This document shows, one piece after another, positions 32,302 to 43,721 of a stretch of DNA of 64,000 nt. Below the pieces are notes generated by a model. That model saw nothing but the letters and a program-made list of their open reading frames with translations, ran no database searches and was not told the origin of the DNA. Within the stretch, counting starts at the first letter, position 1; every line of letters begins with the position of its first letter. The DNA is from Lepidurus packardi (taxonomy: Eukaryota > Arthropoda > Branchiopoda > Notostraca > Triopsidae), in assembly GCA_023053545.1 (NCBI GenBank), contig JAKZAN010000118.1, positions 1 through 64,000 on the forward strand, in the 5' to 3' direction. The position numbers and the translations under genes were made by a program.

Positions 32302-33813
32302 TCATACATAGAGAGATTGCAGCAGCCCTTTGAAGTTGCTGTAGTATGCATTGACTCTTTTGTCCCTGTTTCCGCCCATCGCCAGAATATCCTTCTTCAG
32401 CCCCGCGAACAGCCTCAGACTCGTCTCTTGAGCCTCTTCTGCCGCCTTCATCCGCTGCCGAAGTATAGAGTAGAGTTTGCGAATGCAGTTCTTTTCTGTC
32501 GATGCGATTCTCCTTGCTATGAATTGCTAGTCATCCTCCTCTTCGTCTTGCGAGTCTTCGTTCTTCCCTTCTTCCTCATCGGTGCATTGCTTGGCCTTCT
32601 TTTTGAATCCACCGACTCCCTTAGGGCTTCTTTGACCAAAACGATAAGGCTTTCTCGCGTTGATGACTTTCTTCTTGCGTCCTCTTTTGGCTGATGCTTT
32701 CTTTTCTACAGGAAGCTCAGAAGGAGCCTTGCTTCCAACCGAAGCAGGAGACTCGGACTGTTAGGCTACCTGGTCCTATTACTCGCTAGGTTGTTACCAT
32801 TCAGGTTAGACTTCCATGTTTTTTGAAACATTTTCCATCTATAGGGTAGCCTGGAGAGGAGTCGTTACTATAACTGTGGGGGCGGCCAACATAGTTTTGG
32901 GTCGCTAGTCTGTATCTTGTTATTTTTCCTACACTGAAGAAGAAGCTAGAGTGTTCTCAGGTAAAGGTCGGTCGGAAGTAAACCCGTACTTCACAAGTAG
33001 CTTGTGGATGATTTTGTTTCGCAGGGTTTCTAGATGCTCCAGTAAATTCTTCCTCGACTACTCTTTCTGCAGTTGATCTATCCTCAGAATGATCCCGTTG
33101 TCCAGTAACTCCACCACATTACTGGTCGTGATCTCGATATCCATCAAACAATCAGCCTACTCAGCTGTCAGGGTTTTCGTTATCTCCTGATCCTGGCTGT
33201 TTGGACTAGTAAAATAGTTATCCCTCATCAGGGGTGACTAGACTGTGGATGGTGGTTCATGATGATCTTCACTAGGGTATTAGACCTTGCCCCCCTTCTT
33301 GTTACGGGAAGAGTGAGGTAGATTGCTAAGGGGCTGCTGGAACTCTTCGTCGAACTCCAAAGCCTCCTTGGTCTCTTAACTGGGAGACTTCTTTTTTCTG
33401 AGAGGCTTGAACTTATTTTATTGTAGGTTTGCATTTTTGAATGGATTGCTAAGATCGGGGCGCAGTCCGTTGAAGAACCCGAAAGCTGTATTTCTTTACA
33501 TGTAGACCTTTTGGGTGTTGGTTATGCTCATGATACTGCCTTCGTCCAGGGAGTCTTCCAGGCTATTGTTCTAGAAACTGCAATGGTTGTTGCTACTGCT
33601 GTTTCTGTGAATCACACTTCCGCCTCCGGAATTCCTACTCTTTTCCCGAATGCTTGTGCTCTTCACAGGGCTCTCGAACAGCATCGAAGGTCGAATGCTC
33701 TTCTCAATCTTCTGGGGAGGGTATGTTTAGCTCAAATCAGACTCGAGGTTCTCTAGTTCGCTGTCCTCTTGGGGGAAGGGTTTGTTGAAGTGCTGTGTGA
33801 AGGCTGCAGCCAT
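32302..33813 (-). CDS. Orphan charged, Gln/Ser-rich protein, 503 aa
   Basis: Minus-strand frame from ATG 33813-33811 to TGA 32304-32302, without introns. The N-terminal half is Ser/Asn/Lys-rich and looks disordered. A predicted coiled coil lies at residues about 220-300 (LTAEQADCLMDIEITTSNVV, RIDQLQKEQSRKNLLEHLE). A Gln-rich stretch follows, then a basic segment (KKASAKRGRKKKVINARKPY) that could be a nuclear signal or AT-hook-like element, an acidic run and a C-terminal helical region. The frame stays open, with coding-like codons, for about 40 codons upstream of the chosen ATG but has no ATG there; a spliced upstream exon is possible. No family recognised. Confidence 0.7.
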
Positions 33814-34373
33814 CCTAGAGTTGGCTTAGTCGATGGCCTTCTTGAGCTTCTTGTTGATGCTGGCTTTGTGCTGGTGGTCTTGGTAAGCTTGACGATAGTC
33901 TACCAGTTTCTATTCGGGCAAATATGCACTGATTAACTTTTATAAATAAAAAGGAAAAGAAGGGTGGAATGAAAGCTAGGGGATGGGTGGATAGGGAAGG
34001 AGACATAGGTGGTAGGGGAGAGAGATGAGAGTGGGTATTATTGTTTAGAGGTATGCTTGAAATGTGAATAGAGGTATACGTGAATAGTGTGTGGTATTCC
34101 AGGATAAAACAATATAGGGGGAATAGGAAGTATAGTATTAAGAAGAACAGTTCAACAGGATTGGGAAGTATAATGTTCAGGAATAATAATTTACACGATA
34201 ATAATATTCGTATAGACTGATAGGAATAATAGTGGGTGCAGCTGGTTCTCCAATAAAAATATGCAGACACATGTACGCATGTTCAATTCATAGCAGAAAA
34301 CGAAATACTCAAACACACTACTCTCCAATAAATATATCTGTGTCTATGCTTTGCTAAACCTATTCACTCCTCA
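33814..34373. other. Intergenic / possible 5' part of the 503-aa orphan
   Basis: On the minus strand the frame of the downstream gene remains open from 33814 to about 33935 with GC content like coding DNA, then becomes AT-rich. A TATAAAAG-like element lies at about 33936-33945 (minus). No clean first exon was found. The remainder to 34373 is AT-rich and featureless. Confidence 0.35.
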
Positions 34374-34733
34374 CATACAGAATAAACCAGACAACTCGCA
34401 GGCCTCGCGCCACGCTCCGAGCACATTCGAACATGCCACCGCAATATTACTATTTATACTATCTCCTCCGTAAAATACACTCGTAACCATCGCCAAAAGC
34501 AACAAATAACAAGAAGAAAGGGAAGCTCGTACTGTGTATTGTCTCCGTAAAAATACACCAAATACTTGGTGTTTCTGGCCCAGTTCCCCGGTTGCTGCTT
34601 GCTAGATTTGGCTGGCTCCTGTGCGATCTAGCACACCCTCGCTGGCCACCAGGGGTACCCCGTGATCTTGGCCCATACGATTTGGTTATTGAGGAAGTGG
34701 TTTGACGATGATAGTGTGGTCATGCTGCGGCGA
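34374..34733 (-). CDS. Small PWWP-domain protein or fragment
   Basis: Minus-strand frame of 119 aa, ATG 34733-34731 to TGA 34376-34374. Residues 16-32 read IVWAKITGYPWWPARVC, the hallmark of a PWWP domain, and KYLVYFYGDNTQYE supplies the next strands and part of the aromatic cage. PWWP domains bind methylated histone lysine and DNA in chromatin proteins. After about residue 75 the sequence becomes AT-rich and hydrophobic (LPFLLVICCFWRWLRVYF), unlike a normal PWWP C-terminal helix bundle. So either an intron is missed or the domain is a truncated relic. No other chromatin domain is linked to it here. Confidence 0.55.
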
Positions 34734-35747
34734 GAAAGAGTCGGAAGCTGGTTCTGAGAGTGAGAGGCGGGGGGATTAGTTATTGAGTAGTGGTGGGGGC
34801 CGTGGGTGTTTTAGGGTGTGTATTTTGTGCGTATATTTTATTGATTATAGTAAATTAAGGGGGGAAAGGGGAGGAGGAGGAATAGGGGTTGTGGGCAAGC
34901 ATGGCCCACATTTATTGGAAATTGAAATAGGGATTAATGGAATATGAATAGGCCACGGCAATTGGTGTTGGTTTATGAAAAACAGCAACACTCCCCATGT
35001 CACTCATTTATTTCGATATGTTTCACGTACTGTGTGCAGCCACGAGGAACCCCCATTATTAATACCCATTATAAAGCACACGCCTCTCGAAGATATTTTG
35101 ATGCTTTCCCTCGCCCTAAATCTAACACATCCAAATATTATACACTCCACCCAGACACCACTAGCCGGTGCTGGCCTACTCTATTATTCCGCAGTCCACG
35201 GGTCTCCATCCCGATCAAAACTGGTATTTTAAATATAAATGGGACACCCCAGGGATAGGAAACCATGAAAACAACTACTTCCGATCAGGAAAAGGCTAGG
35301 AAAACACAATAATTTGGGGAAATCGGGAAATCAGACAGCTGTGGCCTGACTTAGCCTGAGCAACAGAGGACAACCAAGACCTCTGCTCAAAGCTTGTCAG
35401 TGTTCGGAAACTGTTTTGTTTAAGTATACCCTTTTCGAAAATATGAAAGAAAGTGGCATTGGCAATTAAACTTAGGAAGACTAATCCTATGAAATAGTTT
35501 GAGCTAAACCGAAAACGAAAATACGCCGCGCCTCGTCGTCGCTTCTAGCCACGGCAGATCTCACCCCTCTGCCTCAGACTCATGAATTAGCGTGCCCCAG
35601 GGTTAGTCGTTGCGAATGGAAGGGGGCCTGCGAGCCGAACTTCTATGCAAGAGTGGTGCAAACAATAATAAGATTATTATTCCAGCGAAGTTTCATAAAA
35701 AAAAGAACTGTCACTTTCCTAAACGGACTGCGATTTCTAACACCGTC
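34734..35747. other. Long intergenic region with one stem-loop
   Basis: About 1 kb without a supported protein gene. It contains a strong imperfect hairpin at 35346-35400 (separate entry). A minus-strand frame of about 130 codons near 35200-35590 is open but has no coding character. The rest is mixed G-rich and AT-rich sequence. Confidence 0.45.
35346..35400. other. 55-base imperfect stem-loop, possible structured RNA
   Basis: Arms pair as CTGAC/GTCAG (35346-35350 with 35396-35400), AGC/GCT, TGAG/CTCA and CAGAGG/CCTCTG (35364-35369 with 35380-35385). Small internal loops and a 3-base bulge interrupt them, around a 10-base A-rich loop. That is 18 paired positions in 55 bases, in an intergenic region. 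It could belong to a non-coding RNA or be a chance or mobile-element palindrome. No known RNA family is recognised. Confidence 0.4.
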
Positions 35748-37401
35748 TCAGAATTTAATGTTCAGGTATTTGAAGTTGAACCCGTCAGCGTAGCGAGAAC
35801 TCATCGGAGGCGACCGCACACGGTTCGTATTCAGGCACGAAGTGTAGTTGTATTGCACGCTGCTCAGACCCACTGTCCCCGCCGACTGCGAACCGACTGG
35901 GTTGTATCTCTGGCTGTTCAGTCGCGAAGGTGGCGATAGCACCGATGGTTTTTCTTTGATATTCATGATTAGGGTGTGGCGGGGCGAGTATGTATTTGTA
36001 ACGCTGTTATTGTTATTGCCTTTGTTATTGCTGTTTCTGTCTTGGCTGCTCTGGTACGGGTCGGCCTTCGAGGCAGACGAAGCATATTTAGCAAGCAGGA
36101 TTTCAGTCTACTCGGCCTGCCTAGGCTTGGGGAGATAGCTGGTGTGACAGTCCCCCTTGCTGAGTCTTTCGAGCTCAAGATTGAACTTACTATCCAACTG
36201 AAGATTGGTGATGGGTTCTTAGCGACTCTTTTGTTTCTGCATTGATGACCATGCTTCACGTTCTTCGTTGAACTGGCTGATTTCCTTACCAAATCGCGAA
36301 GCTATATATTGCTTATGCTCGCTTTGGCCCTCGGCCCCATCATGCCTGCTCCTGGAACTATTGAGTTTCTCGGGCCCCAAATCGGCAGAAGTCTTCTTAA
36401 GCTTCATTTGCTTTTCTTGAAGATTTTCTTTCAGCGCCTGGAGTTATTGGTCCAGCACTGTACGCAGCTTCCGGAATTGTTTGGTCTTGCTTTACAGGAT
36501 TTTCTCACTGGGAGTTGTCCCCTAGTTTTCCTCACCATCAGATTCCTGGACTAAGCACTCAGGCATCACATAGTGGTTGATCCTGCCATGAACTCTCGTT
36601 TCCTGCTAAACTACTTGTTCCTCTTCTAGCTCAGTCGGAGCGGAAGCCATGTCTGGTAGAGCCTTCTTGGGGCTAACATTCTGAGGATCATCCCTCATCG
36701 TTTTAGGAGTGGGTTATACAATGTTCAGTGCATTTTTGGCCATCCTTCGATAGACGAGCAGCTCAGAACGCAGCTCATCATTTTCTTCCTGCAGCTCTTT
36801 ACAGCGCTTCTGAGACTCCTCGAACTGGTTCATGAGACTGGCATTGATTCCTTTGAGCGATCCGAGATCACTGTCATACTTCGACTTATGCACATATTAT
36901 TTCTCCATAGTTTTTAGTTTCTACGATATTATAGTATCAGCACCAATGGCGTCAACTTCTAGGTTTCGTGTGTAAGGGTTGGGACTTCTGCGTTGAGGCT
37001 CAGAGGGTTTGGCGGAAGTATCCCGATGAGGGGTCTAGTAAGTCTGGTTGTTATCTACTGATCTGGGTGCAGCCATTGAAACATATTGCTGGGTCGAGGC
37101 ATGGGAATCACTGCTTCCCTTTATTGCAGGCTATTGTAGAATTCTCATATACGAGTATTTCTGAGTCGGGGTGCGGTTGCTTTCCGAGGGACTCCGGTTT
37201 TCCTTTGTAGTGGCAGAGAGGATATCGTCGGGAGTAGGTAGTTTTTGGAGGTCCGCAAAGGTTTCAGAAGAAAGGGATGATATTTTAGTAATCCTACAAA
37301 ATTGTGAGTGAGAAGTGTGAGTTAGGGAGAGAAAGGAGAAAGGTTTCATGCAGGTATAGGAAGAGGAGGAGGGTGAGTTACTTAGGGAAGGGGTCAGTCA
37401 T
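35748..37401 (-). CDS. Coiled-coil orphan protein, 521 aa
   Basis: Two exons on the minus strand (37401-37382 and 37293-35748; intron 88 nt) give 521 aa. The first exon encodes only MTDPFP plus two bases, and the splice yields MTDPFPKITKISSLSSETFA. Residues about 145-205 form a coiled coil (LKGINASLMNQFEESQKRCK, ELQEENDELRSELLVYRRM). A second helical segment lies near 260-330 (KTKQFRKLRTVLDQQLQALK). The ends are Ser/Asn/Pro-rich. An alternative is a start at 37349 inside the intron, which gives a longer, unlikely N-terminus. No family is recognised; a cytoskeletal scaffold is plausible. Confidence 0.7.
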
Positions 37402-37835
37402 GGGGTGCTGGGAAGAAAGTGTGTCGGGATAAAAAAATAGTGAATTCTGATGCGATTATGGGGGACCGAGAAAGATTCTAAATGTTTCCTTTTAATTCTT
37501 TTTCTGTGATTGCTATTTTCGAGTACCCGATAACCTGTTAGGTCTATTATATTGATCTTCCATAATTATAAAGATTGATAAGCTGTCGGTCATTATTCTA
37601 TGTGTATGGGAAAAGATCGAAACACCCTAAACACACATCAAGCGTATCCTTCAAGCAGAAGTCGCACTTGATCAGTGCGCAGTAGAGTTCGGCCAGTCCA
37701 GAGTCTCAATTTACAATTAAGAGCCAACAGAACCATCTCAGCAAATCAAGACATGAGTCAAACTCCCCTCATAAACATCCATAATCGCTTATAACTTTTT
37801 TATAGTACGCAGTATTTTTCAAACAGATTATGAAA
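37402..37835. other. Intergenic
   Basis: About 430 AT-rich bases between two minus-strand genes. No coding or RNA signal is supported; it presumably holds the promoter of the 521-aa gene and the 3' end of the next. Confidence 0.45.
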
Positions 37836-39414
37836 TCACTGGTTGATGTTCTCGAAACCCTTCGAGTTCCCGAAGGTCTGCCGACACTCATCGATATATT
37901 TGTTCTTGTTGCTCTGGCATAGCTTCATCACTCGCAGGCACCAGTCAACTATCGTTTTCGCATCTAAGGTGGCCTTCAGGTACTTGCTATCCATCAGCAC
38001 CAACAACAATGACGATGGCTTATGCAATGCCACGATCGTATTCCCATTGCCTCGCCACCCCATCATGACACCCAGATAGTCCGGCCCCCATGAGTTTTGA
38101 GATTGCCATTTCAGCTTGCGGTCTTCCCAATAATTCCAGCCAACTTGGAATTTGATGGGGGATAGTCTGCTCTTGCAAGTAAACATGTCCATAAAGAGAG
38201 GACAGTCCATACAGTTTGATGAAAGCACGCAGAGATCGATAGAGGATGTGGTAAGTTCGTACTCGATATGAGGCACTGTGTCAAACATCTGCATCTGCTA
38301 GGCGACCCGCTTCATAACACAACATCCAAGGCTAGAGAGTTGAGTATGCCTTTTTTTGGTGAGATTCTATACGGATATAGTTTCTGGAATGGACTGTCCA
38401 GTATTCTGATGCATCTCAGTGAGCTCAGTGAGGAGACCCAGGGCGAGAAGAAGGTAGTCATAGATTTCTTCTTTATAGGACAACACGAGCCCATATAACA
38501 TTTCAACGAGCAGAATGATTGTGTCTGTATAATCAAATTGAAAATGGGTTGGCGGTTATCCTAAATGCTTACTGTTTTAGAAAATGCGTTTCTACTCTTT
38601 GTAGGCGTCGAGCAAGGGGATGCGCAGTTTGTGGCTGTGGATAGCCTCTGGGTACTATTTGATGAAGGTGAAGACTACCATCAACACTGCTAAGTTGTGC
38701 ACTTTGAACTGCTCCTTGATCTTCCAGCCGCGCACGTACTTATGCTCGATGCTGTCGTAGGCTAACCACGCATCTGCAGACAGTTTTAGGTTTGTCTCAT
38801 CTATAAGAATTCATACATAGGAGTTAGGTATCGAAAAGGGTAATATACAGACAGGCCTTCGGTTGGGGTCGAAGAATCTATCCTTGTAGTTAAAGTCTTT
38901 GAATTTCTGGCTCTTGGTCAGGTCTGGCATTTACTCGAATATTTCATGGAATTTGACATAGGCTATAGAGCTACTCCTTTGATCAGGGTATTAAAGGTAG
39001 ACATAATTGTGTTGGGTGGTTTTTACTTTTCCTGAGGTTAGTCGATAGGGCATTTTGATAGGACTTTCTCTTAACTATAGTTTATTTGGTTTTTTCAGTA
39101 CTCTGGTCGAATTCAGTCAACTTTCGCAGCCGAGAAGTGGGAATGGGGATAGGTATGATCTTAAAACTACCCATAGGCTCTTTGGTTTAGGTGGCCTAGG
39201 TCTGCAGTATCTGGGATTTGGGTGAGCCTTTAGGATTCTCGATGCTGGAGTGAGACTTGATCTTGGGAGATGGCGTATAGAGTATTTTAGCGAGAATGAG
39301 TTGGGATCTATCCTTGGCAGGGGAATCTTCTTGATGGTTGGGCCGATGCTTGAGGGCAGGAAGAGACTTGCTAATGTGATTTCTATTTGGAGATTGCTGG
39401 TAGGAGTGGCTCAT
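37836..39414 (-). CDS. Orphan protein, 486 aa, disordered N-terminus and globular core
   Basis: Three exons on the minus strand (39414-39102, 39031-38849, 38800-37836; introns 70 and 48 nt). The first intron ends CTAACCTCAG, and both joins keep frame and avoid TGA codons present in the unspliced sequence. The first about 105 residues are Ser/Pro/Lys-rich. The core has well-formed hydrophobic and aromatic helices (AWLAYDSIEHKYVRGWKIKE, LAVLMVVFTFIKQYPEAI, IILLVEMLYGLVLSYKEEIY) and a C-terminal beta-like segment (VGWNYWEDRKLKW, GVMMGWRGNGNTIVALH). Several Cys/Met clusters occur but no classical zinc pattern. I do not recognise the family. If the first splice is wrong, the protein could start at ATG 39053. 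Confidence 0.68.
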
Positions 39415-39676
39415 GGGATGACTTATATTAATTATTTATAGAGGAGGGTGTAGTTAATTGGAGAGTAAGTGGTTTTAGTAGCAGGTGTACCGTGTTTAGA
39501 TTGGGATACTATGCAGTAGAAATAGATGGACAGAAATTAGTCCAATTTATCATCAACCTGTTGGTTTAAGTGTATACCAATTAATTAGATGCCTTCTTCA
39601 TAATAATATGCCAATACTCGATATTAATATAGAAACTCCATGGAACTGGAAATGGGGCTCCCACCTACATTCTCAC

Positions 39677-40792
39677 TCATTCCTTGGTCCCGCTGTAGTT
39701 CAGATAGTTCTCCAGCACTGATAGTTTGTTGAACTTCCTGAAGTTCTTCAAACCCTAGAAGCGGCTGTCGAAGTTCTGTGCCAACTCGACTATCTCTTTG
39801 GAGCACTCCTCGAGCTCCTCCTTGCTAACGCCCACGAGTCCACACAATATAAAGACCTATGCTCAGTTAAAACAGGGTTTCGGTTAAGAATAAAGTATAG
39901 AAGATTTGGTTACGGTTTGGCTAGAGTCGAAATTTCCAAGTTGTTGGTACACCTTCAGGCCGATTAGCACGATGCTGGCACAAATCAGAGTCTCCTTGTA
40001 ATTCGAAAAGATTTCGTAGGCGTACTGGACCATCTTGGCCATGTACACACACACTTTGTCAGACAGTTCCGAGTCGTCCTAGAGGTTGCCAGTGGCACAC
40101 CTGAGCAGCAAAGTCACTCCATCTTGCAGGGTGTTCTTATGCAGCTCAAAACCCAATGCATCCAGCATGGCAGTCTCCTGATCTTTTATCCTTGCGATGG
40201 AGAGTTTCTTGTGGCCGATCTTGTCGTGGATGACATGGAGCTTAAGAGGGTAAATTTACTCAAGTTTCGATGCCACGAACATCGAGGTGATTCCTACCAA
40301 GTGCAAGTCTTCAGGCTGCAGAACCTTCTTGGTTTCTGCGCCGAAATATCGATCCATCAGATTCACTGAACGGAAGAATGTGGCCTCAGTGCACTTATAT
40401 GTGCTCAGCACCTATACCATCCAATCCACCATCCTGTTCCTGAGCTCTGGCGAGATGCCAGTATTCTTCAGAAAGGCAGCGGGAGCTGGTTCAGTTCGAC
40501 GGAGCCAGGCCAGCATGTCGGTAGAATAGTCATTGATGAGATTGATGTTTTCCAACTAGTTAATGTTATAGTGTGGTTTGCGATCAGGGAGGCTGTCGAG
40601 TCTGTTGAACTAGAAATGAGTGGTGGGAGATGATAGGATCTTAGGAGAGGCGGAGAAAGAGAACCTGGGGCGAACGTGATACTTATCAGAGTCCTTGGGA
40701 TCAGGGATAGATTTCTCAGAGGGTATTTTAAGGCAGTTGTTTTGGAAGGAGTTTTCCTTTCCGGCAGGGAGTGCTTTGGACTTGTTCAGCAT
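39677..40792 (-). CDS. Cyclin (A/B-type mitotic-like)
   Basis: Two exons on the minus strand (40792-39914, 39856-39677; intron 57 nt) give 352 aa. After a disordered N-terminus of about 90 residues, the cyclin box begins with LRNRMVDWMVQVLSTYKCTE and TFFRSVNLMDRYFGAE. It continues with LHLVGITSMFVASKLEQIYP and IKDQETAMLDALGFELHKN, the order of cyclins A/B. A second cyclin fold follows (AKMVQYAYEIFSNYKETLI, ASIVLIGLKVYQQL). Cyclins activate CDKs. No clear destruction box was seen near the N-terminus. The start at 40792 is the first in-frame ATG of an otherwise open stretch. Confidence 0.9.
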
Positions 40793-41348
40793 GGAGGCAG
40801 GAGTGGGGTTGGGAGTGTGTATGGGAACAAAGGAGAGGAGAGTGGGTATTGGCGGTATATTTGGCAGTAATAACAATTATAAGGAGAGGGAGTGGCTATT
40901 GTATTGTGTATATATTTTTAACAGCTATTTTTTATGGTTTTCCTAACTACTGGGACGATGTGTTTCTAGAAGGCAGCTATTGTTTCTGACTTTATTAATT
41001 TTGGCTAGCCTTGGCTCGCGGTGGAACATTCGAAATAACTCTCATCCTTTCATTTCTGGCGTGTAGCTGCATAATCCAAGGATGTTACTCTACAGAAACC
41101 CAAAATACTGGATGTTCCAGGACCAATGAAAGCAGCATTCGTCGCATATTGCCAGCACGATCGTGTCAGGCCAATCAAACTAAAGTCATATTTGATCTGG
41201 CCTGTCGACTCTAATTTAGAAGTCTCTGAATGCGGTCAACTTTTTTGCGCATAAAATTATAGTTGAATTCATCCAATAACCAGCACCCTTTTTATCCCGA
41301 ATCTCATCACTTTAAATCCAAACCCGAATCCCCCAATAACAAACACAC
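40793..41348. other. Intergenic between divergent genes
   Basis: About 555 bases between the cyclin and SET-domain starts. Short open frames only. It should contain both promoters; I see no distinct element. Confidence 0.45.
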
Positions 41349-43721
41349 ATGCAATAGGAATATCCACTCGATCCTACTCTCCCCCAAAGATACCACAACT
41401 TCGTCAAGTGGATACACAGAAATGGTTGCAAACTAGATCCCCGTCTCCGAGTTCCGAACATCGAGATGGGCACCATCGGCATCAGCACTACTCAGTAGAT
41501 CCCTCCTCGGACAGTTGTCCTCGCAGTGCCTCGTAAACTCATCCTGACCATGCGGAAGTGCTACGATGAGTCTGAACTCCACGACCTATATGCAGCAAAC
41601 GACTAGCTTTTCGACTATGAAGATAACCAGGATTCAGAGTTCAATATACTGGCTGTCTTTATCATGTATGAGAAAGCCAAAGTGATAAGAGGCAGAAAGC
41701 AGAATCCTGAGCAATAGTTTTTCTCGTTTTGGCAGCCTTACTTGTAAAGCGTTGAGGTCTCGGAAACAGGAATGGATTGGCTCCCGCAGGACCTAGAGGG
41801 ACTTTATCCCGAAGTAGTAGGATAGATCGATTACTTCAAGGACGAAATCTAGGAGCTTAGTGTAAAGGTACTAAACTACCTTAAGAAGAGGGAAGAATTC
41901 AAAGGGCTGAAGAGAGAAGAACTATATGATTTGTTTCACTGGGCGTATAAGTTCGTGATGACACGTTGTTTCGGGTATTGTGTGCCGGGCACCAGTCTGA
42001 TTCCACTCGCTGATCTCATGAACCACTCTTGCGACAGTGTAAATCATGAACTCATCAATCTGCGGAAAGAGCGGTAGCTCAGGAGTATTGATGAAGGTGA
42101 TACAAAAAAGGATAACTACACGAAACTAACAGGAAATGCGGATATGCAATTGTTCGACGGGGAACCCATGCCTCTTAAGGAGGACTCTGAAGTCATCAAA
42201 TTCATAACTACCCACAAACCCATAAACTAGCAACAAGTAAAGGCGATGAATCGCACAGAGAAGAGGAAGATAGTCGATGAAATCTATGGTTAAATTGAAG
42301 TTGACAATCTATACGCCAGAGACTTTTTTGAGTCTTCAGACGACGAGGACAACGATACCGATAGTGATACTGAGAGAGAACGAGAAGCAGAACTAAACTT
42401 CTTGAAGGAACAGGAGAAGGAGCAGATGGCTGAGTTCTAGTCAAAACTGGAATTGGTGAGCGTGGTGGACTTCAAGACTGTAAAGCATACTCTAGATGAA
42501 GTAGAGAATGTATAAGGCACATAGTAAAAGGTATCTTAAGAACTGAAGTCGTAGAAGTAGACAGAGACTGATACAATCATCATCACAGATCCATGTCAGT
42601 CATAGAATTAGTCTTAGGCCAAAGAGACTAAAACCTAAACGTAAACCATGCAGTCATAGGGAGTGCATGAAGCCCATAGGAATGATGATACTTTAAAAAC
42701 AAGTCATAATTCGGAAAATCAACAATAACTTATCCAGAACGCAACTAGCCAGAAAATATCAGAGAAAACCTCAGAGACTAAAGTCCCAGATGACCAAGCC
42801 AAATAACTTGAGACCTTTAAAGAGATGGTCAAAGACAAATTCAAGAAGTTCCAGACAGATCCCAAACAGAAACATCGAGTCATGCACTTAGACTAGCCAG
42901 AGAAAGGTTAGTAGTCTGACTAGTCCGAAGACTAGTTCCCATGGTTTGATGACCCCGAAACATACTTCACCATCATCACATCCCGATCCATGAAGTCGGG
43001 GGAATCTCTCTACAACTGCTATGGTCGCCGGACCAACAAGTTCCTGCTAATCTGGTACGGGTTCACCTATCCTGACAACCTTTACGACTCCGTGTCTTTC
43101 CGATTTTTTGTGAATTTTTATTTTGAGAAGCAGTTGAACACTCTGATATTCGATCACTATTTCGGAGGATAAGGCCTAATAAAAGGTTTCAAGATGTCCA
43201 ATGGGATGACAGTCATGAGGAATTAAATCAGCAAGGAATTCAGGCTCAAGCGTTCCTCCCTTAGCAATTAGATTATCACTTTCCTGAGGTTGTTCTTGAT
43301 GAATCAATACAAAGAACATGATCTGCTGAAATTGTTTGTGACAGTCCCCACCAGTCTACAGTATGAGGCATTCGTGCTTAAGTATCTAGCTAAACTCGTC
43401 ACGCAATTGAGACTCCGATACCCATCCGAGACTATCGACCGATGGCGCAAGCTAGAGGAAGGGGGAGACTATCGGGCTCAGTTCAAGAGGATATTTTACT
43501 CGGAGCAGCTGAACATCTTGGATGAGAATGACAGAATGATAGGAAGTGCACTCAGTGTTATAGAGTGTCTTTAGAAGGAGAAAGACTGGGGAGTGCAGAT
43601 GGCGGTGAAGTAAAGGATAAAGGAAGTTCCGATGGTAAGGAAGCTGCGGAGATACCTGAAATAAGTGTAGGAGAACCTGAAGTACATGAGGGTGCAGATT
43701 CCGAATGAGTCGACAAAGTGA
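41349..43721 (+). CDS. SET-domain protein (SETD3/RLSMT-like) with a very large insertion
   Basis: Single exon of 790 aa. The N-terminus (FVKWIHRNGCKLDPRLRV, then TVVLAVPRKLILT) matches the start of SETD3/Rubisco-LSMT-type methyltransferases. The SET core is split: PGTSLIPLADLMNHSCDSVN at about residues 213-233 and YNCYGRRTNKFLLIWYGF at about 555-573. In relatives these two motifs lie only a few dozen residues apart. Here about 320 residues intervene, rich in Glu, Asp, Lys and Gln, much of the Gln from TAA/TAG, and looking disordered. The C-terminal 200 residues are helical as in the Rubis-subs-bind domain. The family methylates lysine or histidine in non-histone proteins such as actin. The insertion is in frame with continuous coding character, so it is not an intron by the signals seen. 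Confidence 0.88.

Noticed and set aside
33815..34270. 151-codon minus-strand frame, hydrophobic
   Set aside because: AT-rich, Phe/Leu/Ile-rich translation of intergenic DNA, out of frame with the adjacent orphan where they overlap.
34540..34700. GC-rich intergenic stretch first taken for a structured RNA
   Set aside because: Its minus-strand translation contains the PWWP signature, which explains the composition better.
35190..35590. About 130-codon minus-strand frame
   Set aside because: Open only because TGA is the single stop. Composition is not coding-like and it overlaps the stem-loop.
41011..41214. Plus-strand frame with a hydrophobic, Cys-containing N-terminus
   Set aside because: Starts at TTG, has no ATG context, and meets TGA soon after; no domain seen.
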